DNA of 64,000 nt from Lentimonas sp. CC4. Its GTDB lineage: Bacteria; Verrucomicrobiota; Verrucomicrobiia; Opitutales; Coraliomargaritaceae. Within the stretch, counting starts at the first letter, position 1, and each line of letters opens with the position of its first letter. Shown in pieces: positions 35,341 through 43,546 of this stretch. The stretch is from NCBI RefSeq assembly GCF_902728235.1, contig NZ_CACVBO010000001.1:1800501-1864500 (forward strand), in the 5' to 3' direction. A program made the position numbers and the translations under genes. Under the pieces are notes generated by a model. It saw only the letters and a list, made by a program, of their open reading frames with translations. It did not search any database and was not told where the DNA came from.

Positions 35341-36693
35341 ATGTCTGCAAATATTGAACAGGCCGGCTTTTTTGATGCCGAGAAGGACGCTCCCGAAGGC
35401 TCGGTGCTGCGCCCCTTGGCGGTGCGAATGCGTCCGCAGAATCTTAGTGAAATCATCGGGCAGGATCATATTGTCGGCGATGGCTGCTTGCTGCCGCGTC
35501 TGATTCAGGCAGATAACTTTGGTAGTTTAATTTTTTATGGCCCTCCGGGCTGCGGTAAGACCTCGATGGCTGAGGTGATCGCTGCTGAGACGCAGAGTAA
35601 GTTTGTGCGGATTAACGCGGTGCTCTCGAATGTGGCCGAAATGCGTGATATCCTGCGCATGGCACGCTACGAGCCAGATAAACGCACGATTCTCTTCATC
35701 GATGAGATTCACCGCTTTAATAAATCGCAACAGGACTTACTCCTGCCCGACGTCGAAGCGGGTAACATTCGGCTGATCGGCGCAACGACGCACAATCCCG
35801 GGTTTTATGTGAACCCACCGCTATTGAGTCGTAGCCATTTGTTTCGACTAGAGCCAGTGGACGTTGAGTCGGTTGCGACGGTGCTGGAGCGCGCGTTGTT
35901 GGATGCCGAACGTGGCTTGGGCACACATCGTTGCACGGCTGATGCAGCCGTCTATCAGGCTGTGGCTGACTTTTCTGGAGGCGATTTACGCCGAGCGCTC
36001 AATGCGATGGAAACACTGGTGCTCAGCCAGCCCCTCGGCTCGCATATCGACGCCGATGCGGTGGAGGTCTTTGCCCGCGAGCGTCAGATTCGCTATGATC
36101 GGGACGAGGATGAGCATTACGATCATGCTTCGGCCATGATTAAGAGTATTCGCGGTTCCGATCCGGATGCGGCGCTCTATTGGACCTTTAAAATGCTGCA
36201 GGGCGGGGAAGATCCACGTTATATCGCGCGACGCCTGACGATTTTAGCCTCAGAGGACGTGGGGCTGGCAAATTCTCACGCACTGACGGTGGCCGTGGCG
36301 GCATTTGAGGCGGCAGAGAAAGTCGGTATGCCTGAGTGTGAGTATAATCTAGCGCATGCGGTGCTGTATTTGGCGACTTCGCCAAAAAGTAACTCGGTGA
36401 CGCGTGCGATGCATGCAGTCAAAAAGTCGCTACGAGACAGTCCGATTCAAGCGGTTCCGCTCTGGTTGCGCGATGCACATACTAAGACAAACAAGGCGCT
36501 TGGGCATGGCGACGGCTATCGTTACAGTCACGATTATCCCTCGGGAGTCTCCGGTCAGGAGTTTATGTTACAGCCACAACAGTTTTATGTGCCCGGCCAT
36601 TCGGGTGCGGAAGCTGCTACGGCTCAACGCCTAGAACAGTTAAAAAAACTTAAAGCGGAGATTCAGCGCCGAGATGGCACTGAGCAGGATTGA
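35341..36693 (+). CDS. rarA: Replication-associated recombination protein A (RarA/MgsA)
   Basis: A 450-residue AAA+ clamp-loader-like ATPase acting at stalled replication forks. Walker A GPPGCGKTS (about 63-71), Walker B LFIDEIHRFNKSQQD (about 117-131) and sensor GATTHNPGFYVNPPLLSR (about 142-159) are complete. The C-terminal tetramerisation part has KSIRGSDPDAALYW and IARRLTILASEDVGLANS. The ATG at 35341 was chosen because MSANIEQAGFF leads straight into the fold; ATG 35329 and TTG 35293 are longer options. It is divergent from comEC. Confidence 0.94.
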   Translation: MSANIEQAGFFDAEKDAPEGSVLRPLAVRMRPQNLSEIIGQDHIVGDGCLLPRLIQADNFGSLIFYGPPGCGKTSMAEVIAAETQSKFVRINAVLSNVAEMRDILRMARYEPDKRTILFIDEIHRFNKSQQDLLLPDVEAGNIRLIGATTHNPGFYVNPPLLSRSHLFRLEPVDVESVATVLERALLDAERGLGTHRCTADAAVYQAVADFSGGDLRRALNAMETLVLSQPLGSHIDADAVEVFARERQIRYDRDEDEHYDHASAMIKSIRGSDPDAALYWTFKMLQGGEDPRYIARRLTILASEDVGLANSHALTVAVAAFEAAEKVGMPECEYNLAHAVLYLATSPKSNSVTRAMHAVKKSLRDSPIQAVPLWLRDAHTKTNKALGHGDGYRYSHDYPSGVSGQEFMLQPQQFYVPGHSGAEAATAQRLEQLKKLKAEIQRRDGTEQD

Positions 36694-36724
36694 TCTCTGT
36701 GCTATTATCACTATATTAAAGCCT

Positions 36725-37231
36725 ATGAAATTAAGAAATATTACCTCCTGTTTTGTGTTTTCTGCCTATGCCCTGTGCCTTTCGTTAGTTGCGGACGAGA
36801 CTAAACCTGAGGTTTCCGCCGTGGAAATAGTCATTCCCACCGAGATTTCTGAGCCACCCTATGAGGTGGGAGAATTACCGTCCACGCAGGGCTATTACAT
36901 CGAGCGCGATGATCAGACTGCTATCAATTTTCGGATTGTTGGTAATAGAATGCGCGTTTACTGGATCGATGAAAATGGTCTCATTGCTGAGCCAGAGTCG
37001 ACCGGAGGCTCAGTCCGCCTGAAAGGGCAGCCTAAGATTCGGGATTTCTTTGGGCTATCACCCGTAAGTGGCGACGCAGGCCTAGGAAGTGCTGGAATTG
37101 TAAAGCCACCGCACCTTTTTATGGTCTATCTTAGTTTGGAGCAGGCCGACAGCAAAGAACTGGTGACTCACAGCTTTCGTTATACAATAGCGATGGACAC
37201 GCCGGAACCAAACGCAGATTCGGCGAACTAA
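36725..37231 (+). CDS. Exported hypothetical protein
   Basis: A 168-residue protein with a signal peptide (about 1-21, LRNITSCFVFSAYALCLSLVA) and a soluble mature part of about 145 residues. The mature part contains ITEISEPPYEVGELPST-like acidic/Pro stretches followed by a beta-rich segment (INFRIVGNRMRVYWIDENGL). The start at 36725 is preferred because the signal peptide begins there; an in-frame ATG at 36674 overlaps the end of rarA. It lies 6 bases upstream of the membrane protein gene. I do not recognise the family. Confidence 0.7.
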   Translation: MKLRNITSCFVFSAYALCLSLVADETKPEVSAVEIVIPTEISEPPYEVGELPSTQGYYIERDDQTAINFRIVGNRMRVYWIDENGLIAEPESTGGSVRLKGQPKIRDFFGLSPVSGDAGLGSAGIVKPPHLFMVYLSLEQADSKELVTHSFRYTIAMDTPEPNADSAN

Positions 37232-37237
37232 GTAGGC

Positions 37238-37729
37238 ATGGATTTTAAGCAAATGCTCAAAAGTTGGGTCGTCGTAGCATTCGGCGTCCTGATTGCATCA
37301 AATACGGCCTCAGGGATACACTATGACAGTCGTGAAGCGCTGATCATCGTCGTGATCCTGCTCAGCGCGTGTAATGTCTTTATTAAGCCATTGCTCATGC
37401 TCTTCTCGTTGCCGTTCATTATTTTGACTTTCGGGATCGGGATATGGGTGATTAACGCTTTGCTCTTCCTATTTGTCGCAGCGCTCGTTAGCGGGTTTCA
37501 CGTCGACAGTTTCGGTAGTGCGCTTTGGGGCGCATTGGTCGTCAGCATCACTAGTGGTATGGCGACGTTGCTCTTTGGTAGTCCAAATCAACGCCGTCGC
37601 GTGAATATAAACGTGGGGCGCGTCGGGCCTACGCCTACGCAGAACGCTGGTGCGCAGCCTCGCGGTCGAGCCGAGCCACGTCGGGCTAAGCCAGTCATCG
37701 AGAATGATGACGATGTCATCGACATTTAG
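37238..37729 (+). CDS. Four-helix membrane protein, phage-holin superfamily IV type (PF04020)
   Basis: A 163-residue protein with four membrane helices at about 10-28, 33-50, 54-78 and 84-115. The sequence NVFIKPLLMLFSLPFIILTF, continuing GIGIWVINALL, is the hallmark of this family of small bacterial membrane proteins; despite the name most are not holins. A hydrophilic tail rich in Arg and Pro (about 120-163) ends in an acidic stretch (ENDDDVIDI). It is 6 bases behind the exported protein gene. The function is unknown. Confidence 0.8.
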   Translation: MDFKQMLKSWVVVAFGVLIASNTASGIHYDSREALIIVVILLSACNVFIKPLLMLFSLPFIILTFGIGIWVINALLFLFVAALVSGFHVDSFGSALWGALVVSITSGMATLLFGSPNQRRRVNINVGRVGPTPTQNAGAQPRGRAEPRRAKPVIENDDDVIDI

Positions 37730-37848
37730 TGCACCCAAGAATTTCGGCGCGGCATTGACGACAGGTGACTCCTCTGTTTTCTTCTCGTGCGTTTCGAGGA
37801 TCGCCGCTCTTGCGGCATTATTTCTAGTAACTTTCAAATTACCAATTT

Positions 37849-39246
37849 ATGTCAACTAACTCAAAATACGATCTCGTAGTGATCGGCGGTGGCCCCGCTG
37901 GTTACGCGGCAGCCATTCGCGCGGGGCAACTCGGTAAAAAAGTCGCCTGTGTTGAGCAGGAGCGCCCAGGTGGCACTTGCTTGAATTGGGGATGCATCCC
38001 GTCCAAGGCATTGCTGAAAAGCGCCGAACTCTTTAATAAGATCAATCATTGTGAAGACTTCGGTATCACAGTGAAGGGTGCTTCGTATGACTTTACTAAG
38101 ATCATTCAGCGCTCTCGTGGAGTCTCCTCTACGATGGCGAAAGGCATCGAGTTCCTCTTCAAGAAGAACAAGGTCGATTACATCAAGGGTGTCGGCACGA
38201 TTACTGTCCCAGGAATGGTCGAAGTCACTGACGGGCCGGATAAGGGTAAGATCCTTGTCACTGATAAGACGCTCATCGCGACTGGCTGTAAGCCACGCCA
38301 ACTGCCTGATCTCGAAGTCGATGGCGAACGCATCATGACCTCCCGCCAAGCGCTGGAGATGAAGACACAGCCGAAGTCCATCGTGATCGTTGGCGCAGGT
38401 GCGATCGGTGCTGAGTTTGCGTATTTCCTCAATGCGTTCGGCACGAAGGTTACATTGGTCGAGATGCTCGATCAAGTGCTTCCAGTCGAAGACCACGAAG
38501 TCGCTGCAGTGGTTGAAAAAGAGTTTAAGAAGTCGGGCATCGATTGCCGCACTTCCACCGCGGTGCAAAACATCAAGGTTGCGAAAAACAACGTAAAGAT
38601 GGATCTCGTTAAGGGAGACAAGACTGAGTCCATCACTGTAGATGCGGTGTTGATCGCGATTGGTGTCGTGGCGAATACGGCTGGTCTGCTTTCTCCGCGC
38701 ACTAAGCTCGCGCAAGATCGCGGCTACATTACAGTCGATGCCAACTACGAATCATCCGTCAAGGGCATCTACGCTGCGGGCGACATCATCGGGCCGCCTT
38801 GGCTCGCGCACGTTGCGACTTATGAAGCGATCCAAGCGGTGCAAGGTATGTTCGGTCATGGTCAAGCAAAGCAGGTCACTGATTTCCCAGGTTGCACGTA
38901 TTGCATTCCTCAAGTCGCTTCGATTGGTAAGACTGAGAAAAAGCTTAAGGAAGAAGGCGTTAAATATAAGGTCGGAAAATTTCCATTCATGGCATCCGGT
39001 AAGGCTGTTGCTTCTGGTGCACCTGAAGGCTTCGTGAAATTGCTTGTCTGTGAAGAGTATGGCGAAATCCTCGGCGCACACATCGTCGGTGGCGATGCGA
39101 CTGAGATGATCGGTGAATACTGCCTCGGTAAGAAGCTTGAGGCGACTGCCGAAGAGATTCACAACACGATCCACGCACACCCGACGCTCAGTGAAGCGAC
39201 GATGGAAGCCGCAGCAGCCGTCTTCGGCGAAGCGATCCACATTTAG
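37849..39246 (+). CDS. lpd: Dihydrolipoyl dehydrogenase
   Basis: A 465-residue FAD/NAD flavoenzyme (E3 of pyruvate and 2-oxoglutarate dehydrogenase complexes, also glycine cleavage). FAD-binding GGGPAGYAAAIRAGQLG (about 12-28) is followed by the redox-active disulfide in GGTCLNWGCIPSKALLKS (about 42-59). The NAD-binding fold has GAGAIGAEFAYFLNAFG (about 182-198), the second FAD contact is GIYAAGDIIGPPWLAH (about 305-320), and the active-site His-Glu pair is HAHPTLSEA (about 444-452). The other subunits are not adjacent. A terminator follows. Confidence 0.96.
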   Translation: MSTNSKYDLVVIGGGPAGYAAAIRAGQLGKKVACVEQERPGGTCLNWGCIPSKALLKSAELFNKINHCEDFGITVKGASYDFTKIIQRSRGVSSTMAKGIEFLFKKNKVDYIKGVGTITVPGMVEVTDGPDKGKILVTDKTLIATGCKPRQLPDLEVDGERIMTSRQALEMKTQPKSIVIVGAGAIGAEFAYFLNAFGTKVTLVEMLDQVLPVEDHEVAAVVEKEFKKSGIDCRTSTAVQNIKVAKNNVKMDLVKGDKTESITVDAVLIAIGVVANTAGLLSPRTKLAQDRGYITVDANYESSVKGIYAAGDIIGPPWLAHVATYEAIQAVQGMFGHGQAKQVTDFPGCTYCIPQVASIGKTEKKLKEEGVKYKVGKFPFMASGKAVASGAPEGFVKLLVCEEYGEILGAHIVGGDATEMIGEYCLGKKLEATAEEIHNTIHAHPTLSEATMEAAAAVFGEAIHI

Positions 39247-39267
39247 TCGATTTCTTTAAATATTCTA

Positions 39268-39304
39268 AAGGCCGGACTTCGCATTGCGAGCTCCGGCCTT
39301 TTTT
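39268..39304 (+). terminator. Rho-independent terminator behind lpd
   Basis: AAGGCCGGA and TCCGGCCTT form the stem, followed by four more T; the loop between them holds a second small pair (TCGCA/TGCGA). Confidence 0.88.
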
Positions 39305-39321
39305 GTGGCAAGGACTACGAA

Positions 39322-39420
39322 CGTAGGGGCTTTGCTTGCGAAGACCGCGCAAAGGCCACCCGCACGCGAAGTTTTGTAACGCCTACCACACTCGCGGGTG
39401 TCGCAAGCAACATCCCTACG
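39322..39420. repeat. Inverted-repeat element with CGTAGGG ends
   Basis: CGTAGGGGCTTTGCTTGCGA (39322-39341) and TCGCAAGCAACATCCCTACG (39401-39420) are reverse complements at 17 of 20 positions. The spacer has smaller GC-rich pairs. It ends only a few bases inside the stop of the following minus-strand gene (39416). Confidence 0.78.
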
Positions 39421-39940
39421 ACTCCGCCAGTGCAGCTTGCCAGACTGCGACTTCGTTGGAATGTCCGATGCATCCGAGTTCCGCTTTGATCGTGTGAAGA
39501 TCCGGTTCTTCGATGCCTTGTGTCGGATCTCCAAGTAGAGATGGTCTGGCTTTGCAAATGAGTGCCCACACCGCCCATGCACGGGCACGGCGTAGTGCTT
39601 GGCGCTCACCGCGTAGACGTGTCGCTTGATGTTGAAAGCTGATGCGTGGATTGCCTGGGAAGTCATCGCTTTGGTGATTGGAGGCGATCCAATACAGCGC
39701 GGCGTAGGGGAGCGCCCAGTCCTTTAGGATGACAGCGCCTTCAGGGACGTCCGCATAGAGCGCCCGTGTGATTGCTAAAATGCTGCGCCCTGCGTGACCT
39801 TGCAGCCAGAGGGTGTGCCCATATTTGAGGGCCGTGTGGTAGAAGACCTCGCGATCGGCACCTTTCAGCTCGGTTAAGCAGCGATGCGTCATGTGTGCAT
39901 CTGGCTGTGGCAAATGAGGACAGATTGACGGTGTATTCAT
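39416..39940 (-). CDS. Hypothetical protein downstream of the oligopeptide transporter
   Basis: A 174-residue soluble protein; the start at 39940 (MNTPSICPHLPQPDAHMTHR) avoids overlap with the permease gene 7 bases away. Conspicuous: YHTALKYGHTLWLQGHAGRS, then ILAITRALYAD, followed by LPYAALYWIASNH and a basic helix (about 115-135). Cys and His are frequent at the N-terminus but form no standard zinc motif. The very tight spacing after oppC suggests the same operon. The terminal codons overlap the right end of the 39322 repeat. I do not recognise the family. Confidence 0.65.
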   Translation of the reverse strand: MNTPSICPHLPQPDAHMTHRCLTELKGADREVFYHTALKYGHTLWLQGHAGRSILAITRALYADVPEGAVILKDWALPYAALYWIASNHQSDDFPGNPRISFQHQATRLRGERQALRRARAWAVWALICKARPSLLGDPTQGIEEPDLHTIKAELGCIGHSNEVAVWQAALAES

Positions 39941-39947
39941 TTCGTCA

Positions 39948-40835
39948 CTACTTTGACTCTTTGGGGTCGAGCGCGTCGCGCAGCCCATCGCCGATGAAGT
40001 TGAGCGAGAAGATCGTGAGTGAGAAAAAGAGCGCTGGGAAGAAAAGCATCCACGGGTAGATGTCGATTTTTTCAGCACCATCACTGATGAGGATGCCCCA
40101 TGAACTCATTGGAGGTTGCACGCCGAGCCCGAGGAAACTGAGGACTGACTCAAGGAGGATGACTGCGGGAATCGTCAACGTGGTATAGACGATTACGGGG
40201 CCGAGTAGGTTGGGCAGGATGTGTCGCAACAGAATATGGCTTTGCTTGGCGCCACTGACGATGGCTGCGTCGACAAAGGTTTGTTTGCGTAGTGCGCGTG
40301 TTTGACCACGCACGATACGAGCCATCGTTAACCATTCGACCGCACCAATGGCCATGAAAATGAGAAAGATGCTCTTTTTGTCGAAGGTGACGGTCAGGAT
40401 AATGACCATCATCGTAAATGGGAGCGCATAGACGGCATCGACAAAGCGCATCATAGCGGCTTCAGTCGCACCGCCGCGGTAGCCCGCGAATGCTCCGTAG
40501 CTGACCCCGATGATGAGTGCGATGAGCGTCGCGGCGAAGCCGACACCGATGGAGATTTGACCGCCAGTGAAAATGCGCACCATCAGATCGCGGCCGAGGT
40601 CGTCTGTGCCGAACCAGTGCTCGGCCGACGGGCCTTGCGCGCCATAGGCGAGGTCTTGCTGGTCGAAACTATAGCTACTCAGTGACGGGCCGATTAAGCA
40701 GAGTAGTGTGATACAGATGAAGATCGTGCCACCAATCTGTGCCATGCGGTTATGCTTGAGCCGATCCCATGCGTCTTGGCCTAAGGATTTCGAGGCGACT
40801 GAGCTCGCCGCTGCTTCGCGTCGTTGCTTAATCAT
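39948..40835 (-). CDS. oppC: Oligopeptide/dipeptide ABC permease OppC type
   Basis: A 295-residue inner-membrane permease. The cytoplasmic N-terminus and first helix (about 34-55) match the OppC_N domain; the BPD_transp_1 core follows with five helices. The EAA-like loop contacting the ATPase is at about 190-212 (VDAAIVSGAKQSHILLRHIL). QDLAYGAQGPSAEHWFGTDDLGRDL is the typical OppC periplasmic segment (about 59-83). It overlaps the oppB stop region (40828-40835, 8 bases). No ATPase genes (OppD/OppF) are in the window. Confidence 0.92.
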   Translation of the reverse strand: MIKQRREAAASSVASKSLGQDAWDRLKHNRMAQIGGTIFICITLLCLIGPSLSSYSFDQQDLAYGAQGPSAEHWFGTDDLGRDLMVRIFTGGQISIGVGFAATLIALIIGVSYGAFAGYRGGATEAAMMRFVDAVYALPFTMMVIILTVTFDKKSIFLIFMAIGAVEWLTMARIVRGQTRALRKQTFVDAAIVSGAKQSHILLRHILPNLLGPVIVYTTLTIPAVILLESVLSFLGLGVQPPMSSWGILISDGAEKIDIYPWMLFFPALFFSLTIFSLNFIGDGLRDALDPKESK

Positions 40836-41745
40836 TACGTGTCCTTGGGTTGAGCCACATTTGGATGATGTCGACGAGCAAGTTGAAGCCGATGATCAAG
40901 GTCGCGTAGAAAAGCACCGTGCCCATGACCATGGTATAATCACGATTGAGCGCGGCATTGACGAAAAACGGCCCGAGGCCGGGAATGAAGAAAATCGTTT
41001 CGACCACAAAAGATCCGCTAATCAACCCGGCAGCCGCTGGCCCCATGTATGCAACAACCGGATACAACGCAGTGCGCAGTGCGTGCCGCATGACGACCGC
41101 TCCCTCTTTCAGTCCTTTGGCGCGCGCGGTGCGGATGTAGTCGTGCTTCATGACATCGAGCATGCCGCTGCGTGAGAGGCGTGCGATGTAGGCGGCATAG
41201 AATAGGCCGAGTGTAACTGCAGGCAGCACGCGGTCGCTGGCATAGCTCCAGCCCAGTGGATTGAACCAACCTAAGTGAAGGCTGAAGACCATCAGCAGGA
41301 TCGGGCCGATGACAAAGGACGGCAGGCAAATGCCAATCATTGCGACGCCCATCAGTCCGGTTTCGGCGGGCTTGTTATGTTTGAGCGCTGCGATGGTGCC
41401 GATGGGGATGCCAAGTGCCAATGCGATGAGCAGCGCCCAGAGCCCGAGTTCCAATGAAACCGGGAAGGATTGTGCAATGATCTCTTGCACATCCCAACCT
41501 GGGTATTTGTAGGAGGGGCCGAGGTCGCCTTTGAATAGATTGACGAAGAAATGGTAGTATTGCTGGTAAAGCGGTTGGTTCAGTCCGTAGTGCGCTTCGA
41601 TCTGTTCTTTAATCTCAGGCGGCAGTTTTTTCTCGTCGTCAAAGGGGCCACCTGGCGCGAAGCGCAAGAGCACAAACGTGACTGTGGCCACGACCCACAA
41701 TGTGGGGATGGCTTGGAGTAAACGTCTGGCGATGAGGGTGAGCAC
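40828..41745 (-). CDS. oppB: Oligopeptide/dipeptide ABC permease OppB type
   Basis: A 305-residue inner-membrane permease. LIARRLLQAIPTLWVVATVTFVLLRFAPGGPF opens with the first helix (about 9-31) and the OppB signature PGGPFDDEKKLPPE. The core has the EAA loop YIRTARAKGLKEGAVVMRHA (about 201-220) and five further helices. It pairs with OppC to form the channel of a peptide importer. It is preceded by a short gap with three direct copies of GAATTAG (41751-41775). Confidence 0.93.
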   Translation of the reverse strand: MLTLIARRLLQAIPTLWVVATVTFVLLRFAPGGPFDDEKKLPPEIKEQIEAHYGLNQPLYQQYYHFFVNLFKGDLGPSYKYPGWDVQEIIAQSFPVSLELGLWALLIALALGIPIGTIAALKHNKPAETGLMGVAMIGICLPSFVIGPILLMVFSLHLGWFNPLGWSYASDRVLPAVTLGLFYAAYIARLSRSGMLDVMKHDYIRTARAKGLKEGAVVMRHALRTALYPVVAYMGPAAAGLISGSFVVETIFFIPGLGPFFVNAALNRDYTMVMGTVLFYATLIIGFNLLVDIIQMWLNPRTRND

Positions 41746-41789
41746 GGGGAGAATTAGGAATTAGGAATTAGGAATGTGGAAAATGTGAC

Positions 41790-43448
41790 TTAATTCTGAG
41801 GTTGAGCGTTCGACGTTGGATGTTCGACGTTCAACGAGATCGCTTGGTAGGGATGGTTGTCGAGTAGGCTAGGATACCAGCCTTGCACGGAGGGTGCGAT
41901 CAAGCGGCTGGTGACGTAAAAGTAGAGCGGGATGACTGGCATTTCATCGAGCAGCAGTGCTTCGGCTTTTTGGAATATCGCTTTGCGCGCTTCGATATCT
42001 GGTGTGTGAGCGGCTAGAGTAATCAGGCGGTCATATTCGGCGCTACTCCAGTTCGTGTGGTTGTTGCCGTTCTCGGTTTCGCCTAGGCTGAGGAAGGTGT
42101 TGGGGTCGTCGTAATCGCCAAACCATGAGGCACGTAAAATGTCGAATTCGCCTGCCTCGCGAGTAGAGAGGTAGGCCTTCCATTCTTGGTTGTGTAGCTC
42201 GATCTCGATGCCCAACTCGCTTTTCCACATTTGTTGAATGGCGACGGCGAGTGCGCGGTGGGATTCGCTGGTGTTGTAGAGTAGTTCGAACTTCGGGAAA
42301 CCTTTGCCTTCGGGAAAGCCTGCTTCGGCGAGCAGTTGTCGCGCGAGTTCGGGATCGTAGGGCAGTCGCGCTTCGGCATTGTAGCCACCGGTGTTGGGCG
42401 GGGTGAAGTGGTAGGCTGGTTGTTGGCCCGCGCGCAAAATGTGTTCGGTGATTTTCTCGCGATTGATGCTGTAGGCGAGGGCTTTGCGCACACGGACATC
42501 AGCGAGTGCGCCATGCGCGGTATTGAGCATGTAGTAGTAGACGCCAAGCGTGGTATCGAAGCGCAGGCTGTCTGGTTGATGCTCGCGATACCAATCGAGT
42601 CGATGAATCGGCACGGTGCTGGAAACGTGGAGATGTCCTTTGCGGAAGGAGCGTTCTTCGGCTTGGGGATTGATCGGTAGGAAATGAATACCATTGAGCT
42701 GCACACTCGCTGGATCGCGGTAGTGTGGGTTGCGGGTGGCGTAGATCTCGTTGTTGAGTTTCCAGCTGGTGAGCTGAAAGGGACCGTTGCCGACGAAGTT
42801 TCCTGCCTTGGTCCATTTGGAGATACGGTCGGTCATCGAGCCATGCTTCAGAATCGTTGGCGGATGCACGGGCCACCATGTGTTATGTGCGAGCAAGCTG
42901 AGGAAGTAGGGGGTCGGTGTTGATAGCTCGATCACGAGCGTATTGGCGTCTGGTGCGTGTGCGCCGACCTCTGAGAAGTCGGTGAGCTCGCCTGTATTAA
43001 ACGCCTCGGCTCCGCGCATCGGGTAGAGCATATACGCATAGGGTGCGCCGAGCAGTGGGGTGAGGATACGCTCGAAAGAGAATAGGAAGTCTTGAGCAGT
43101 CACTGGCTCGCCGTTGGACCAGCGCCCATTCGGGTCGAGCTTAAAAGTATAGGTGAGGCCGTCTTCGGAAACTTTCCACGATTGTGCGGCGCCAGGTTCC
43201 GGAGCCATCGTCTTGGCATTCAATGTGGTGAGGCCTTCTAAGAAGGCGACCATCACCGAGTATTCCGTGAGCCCTGTGGTAATGTGTGGGTCGAGCGCCG
43301 AGGGTTCGGTGCCTAGGCCAATGAAGAGTTCTTGGTCTCGGTTCCCCGCCTCAATATTGGTCGTTTTGCGTGCGCAACCAGCGAACAGTCCGAGCAGGCT
43401 GATGCTGAGTAGTAGTGCGCAAATTCGCTGAATTTTCGAGAAGACCAT
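41790..43448 (-). CDS. oppA: Oligopeptide-binding lipoprotein OppA type
   Basis: A 552-residue SBP_bac_5 solute-binding lipoprotein. The start at 43448 gives the signal peptide MVFSKIQRICALLLSISLLG ending in the lipobox LFAGC (Cys about 25). The family signature EPSALDPHITTGLTEYSVMV (about 48-67), WSNGEPVTAQDFLFSFERIL (about 116-135), and the C-terminal lobe with ...EFDILRASWFGDYDDPNTFL (about 440-459) are complete. The last dozen residues (NVEHPTSNAQPQN) are encoded by the GAAC-type repeat that ends at the stop codon, so the tail is probably not native. Longer starts overlap the cardiolipin synthase gene. It supplies peptides to OppB/OppC. Confidence 0.92.
   Translation of the reverse strand: MVFSKIQRICALLLSISLLGLFAGCARKTTNIEAGNRDQELFIGLGTEPSALDPHITTGLTEYSVMVAFLEGLTTLNAKTMAPEPGAAQSWKVSEDGLTYTFKLDPNGRWSNGEPVTAQDFLFSFERILTPLLGAPYAYMLYPMRGAEAFNTGELTDFSEVGAHAPDANTLVIELSTPTPYFLSLLAHNTWWPVHPPTILKHGSMTDRISKWTKAGNFVGNGPFQLTSWKLNNEIYATRNPHYRDPASVQLNGIHFLPINPQAEERSFRKGHLHVSSTVPIHRLDWYREHQPDSLRFDTTLGVYYYMLNTAHGALADVRVRKALAYSINREKITEHILRAGQQPAYHFTPPNTGGYNAEARLPYDPELARQLLAEAGFPEGKGFPKFELLYNTSESHRALAVAIQQMWKSELGIEIELHNQEWKAYLSTREAGEFDILRASWFGDYDDPNTFLSLGETENGNNHTNWSSAEYDRLITLAAHTPDIEARKAIFQKAEALLLDEMPVIPLYFYVTSRLIAPSVQGWYPSLLDNHPYQAISLNVEHPTSNAQPQN
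41800..41840. repeat. GAAC-type repeat forming the 3' end of oppA
   Basis: GGTTGAGCGTTCGACGTTGG, then ATGTTCGACGTTCAACGA, is the same unit as at 9838 and inside uvrA. It lies across the end of the oppA coding frame, and the open frame ends 10 bases beyond. Confidence 0.75.
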
Positions 43449-43546
43449 GGTAGTCTTTTCGATACGTGGGCGACTGCGTGCGGGCAAGGCGAAACGACGT
43501 CGGGGTGCGAGATGGTCGTAATTGATTCCCAGCTCTGCGACGGCTT

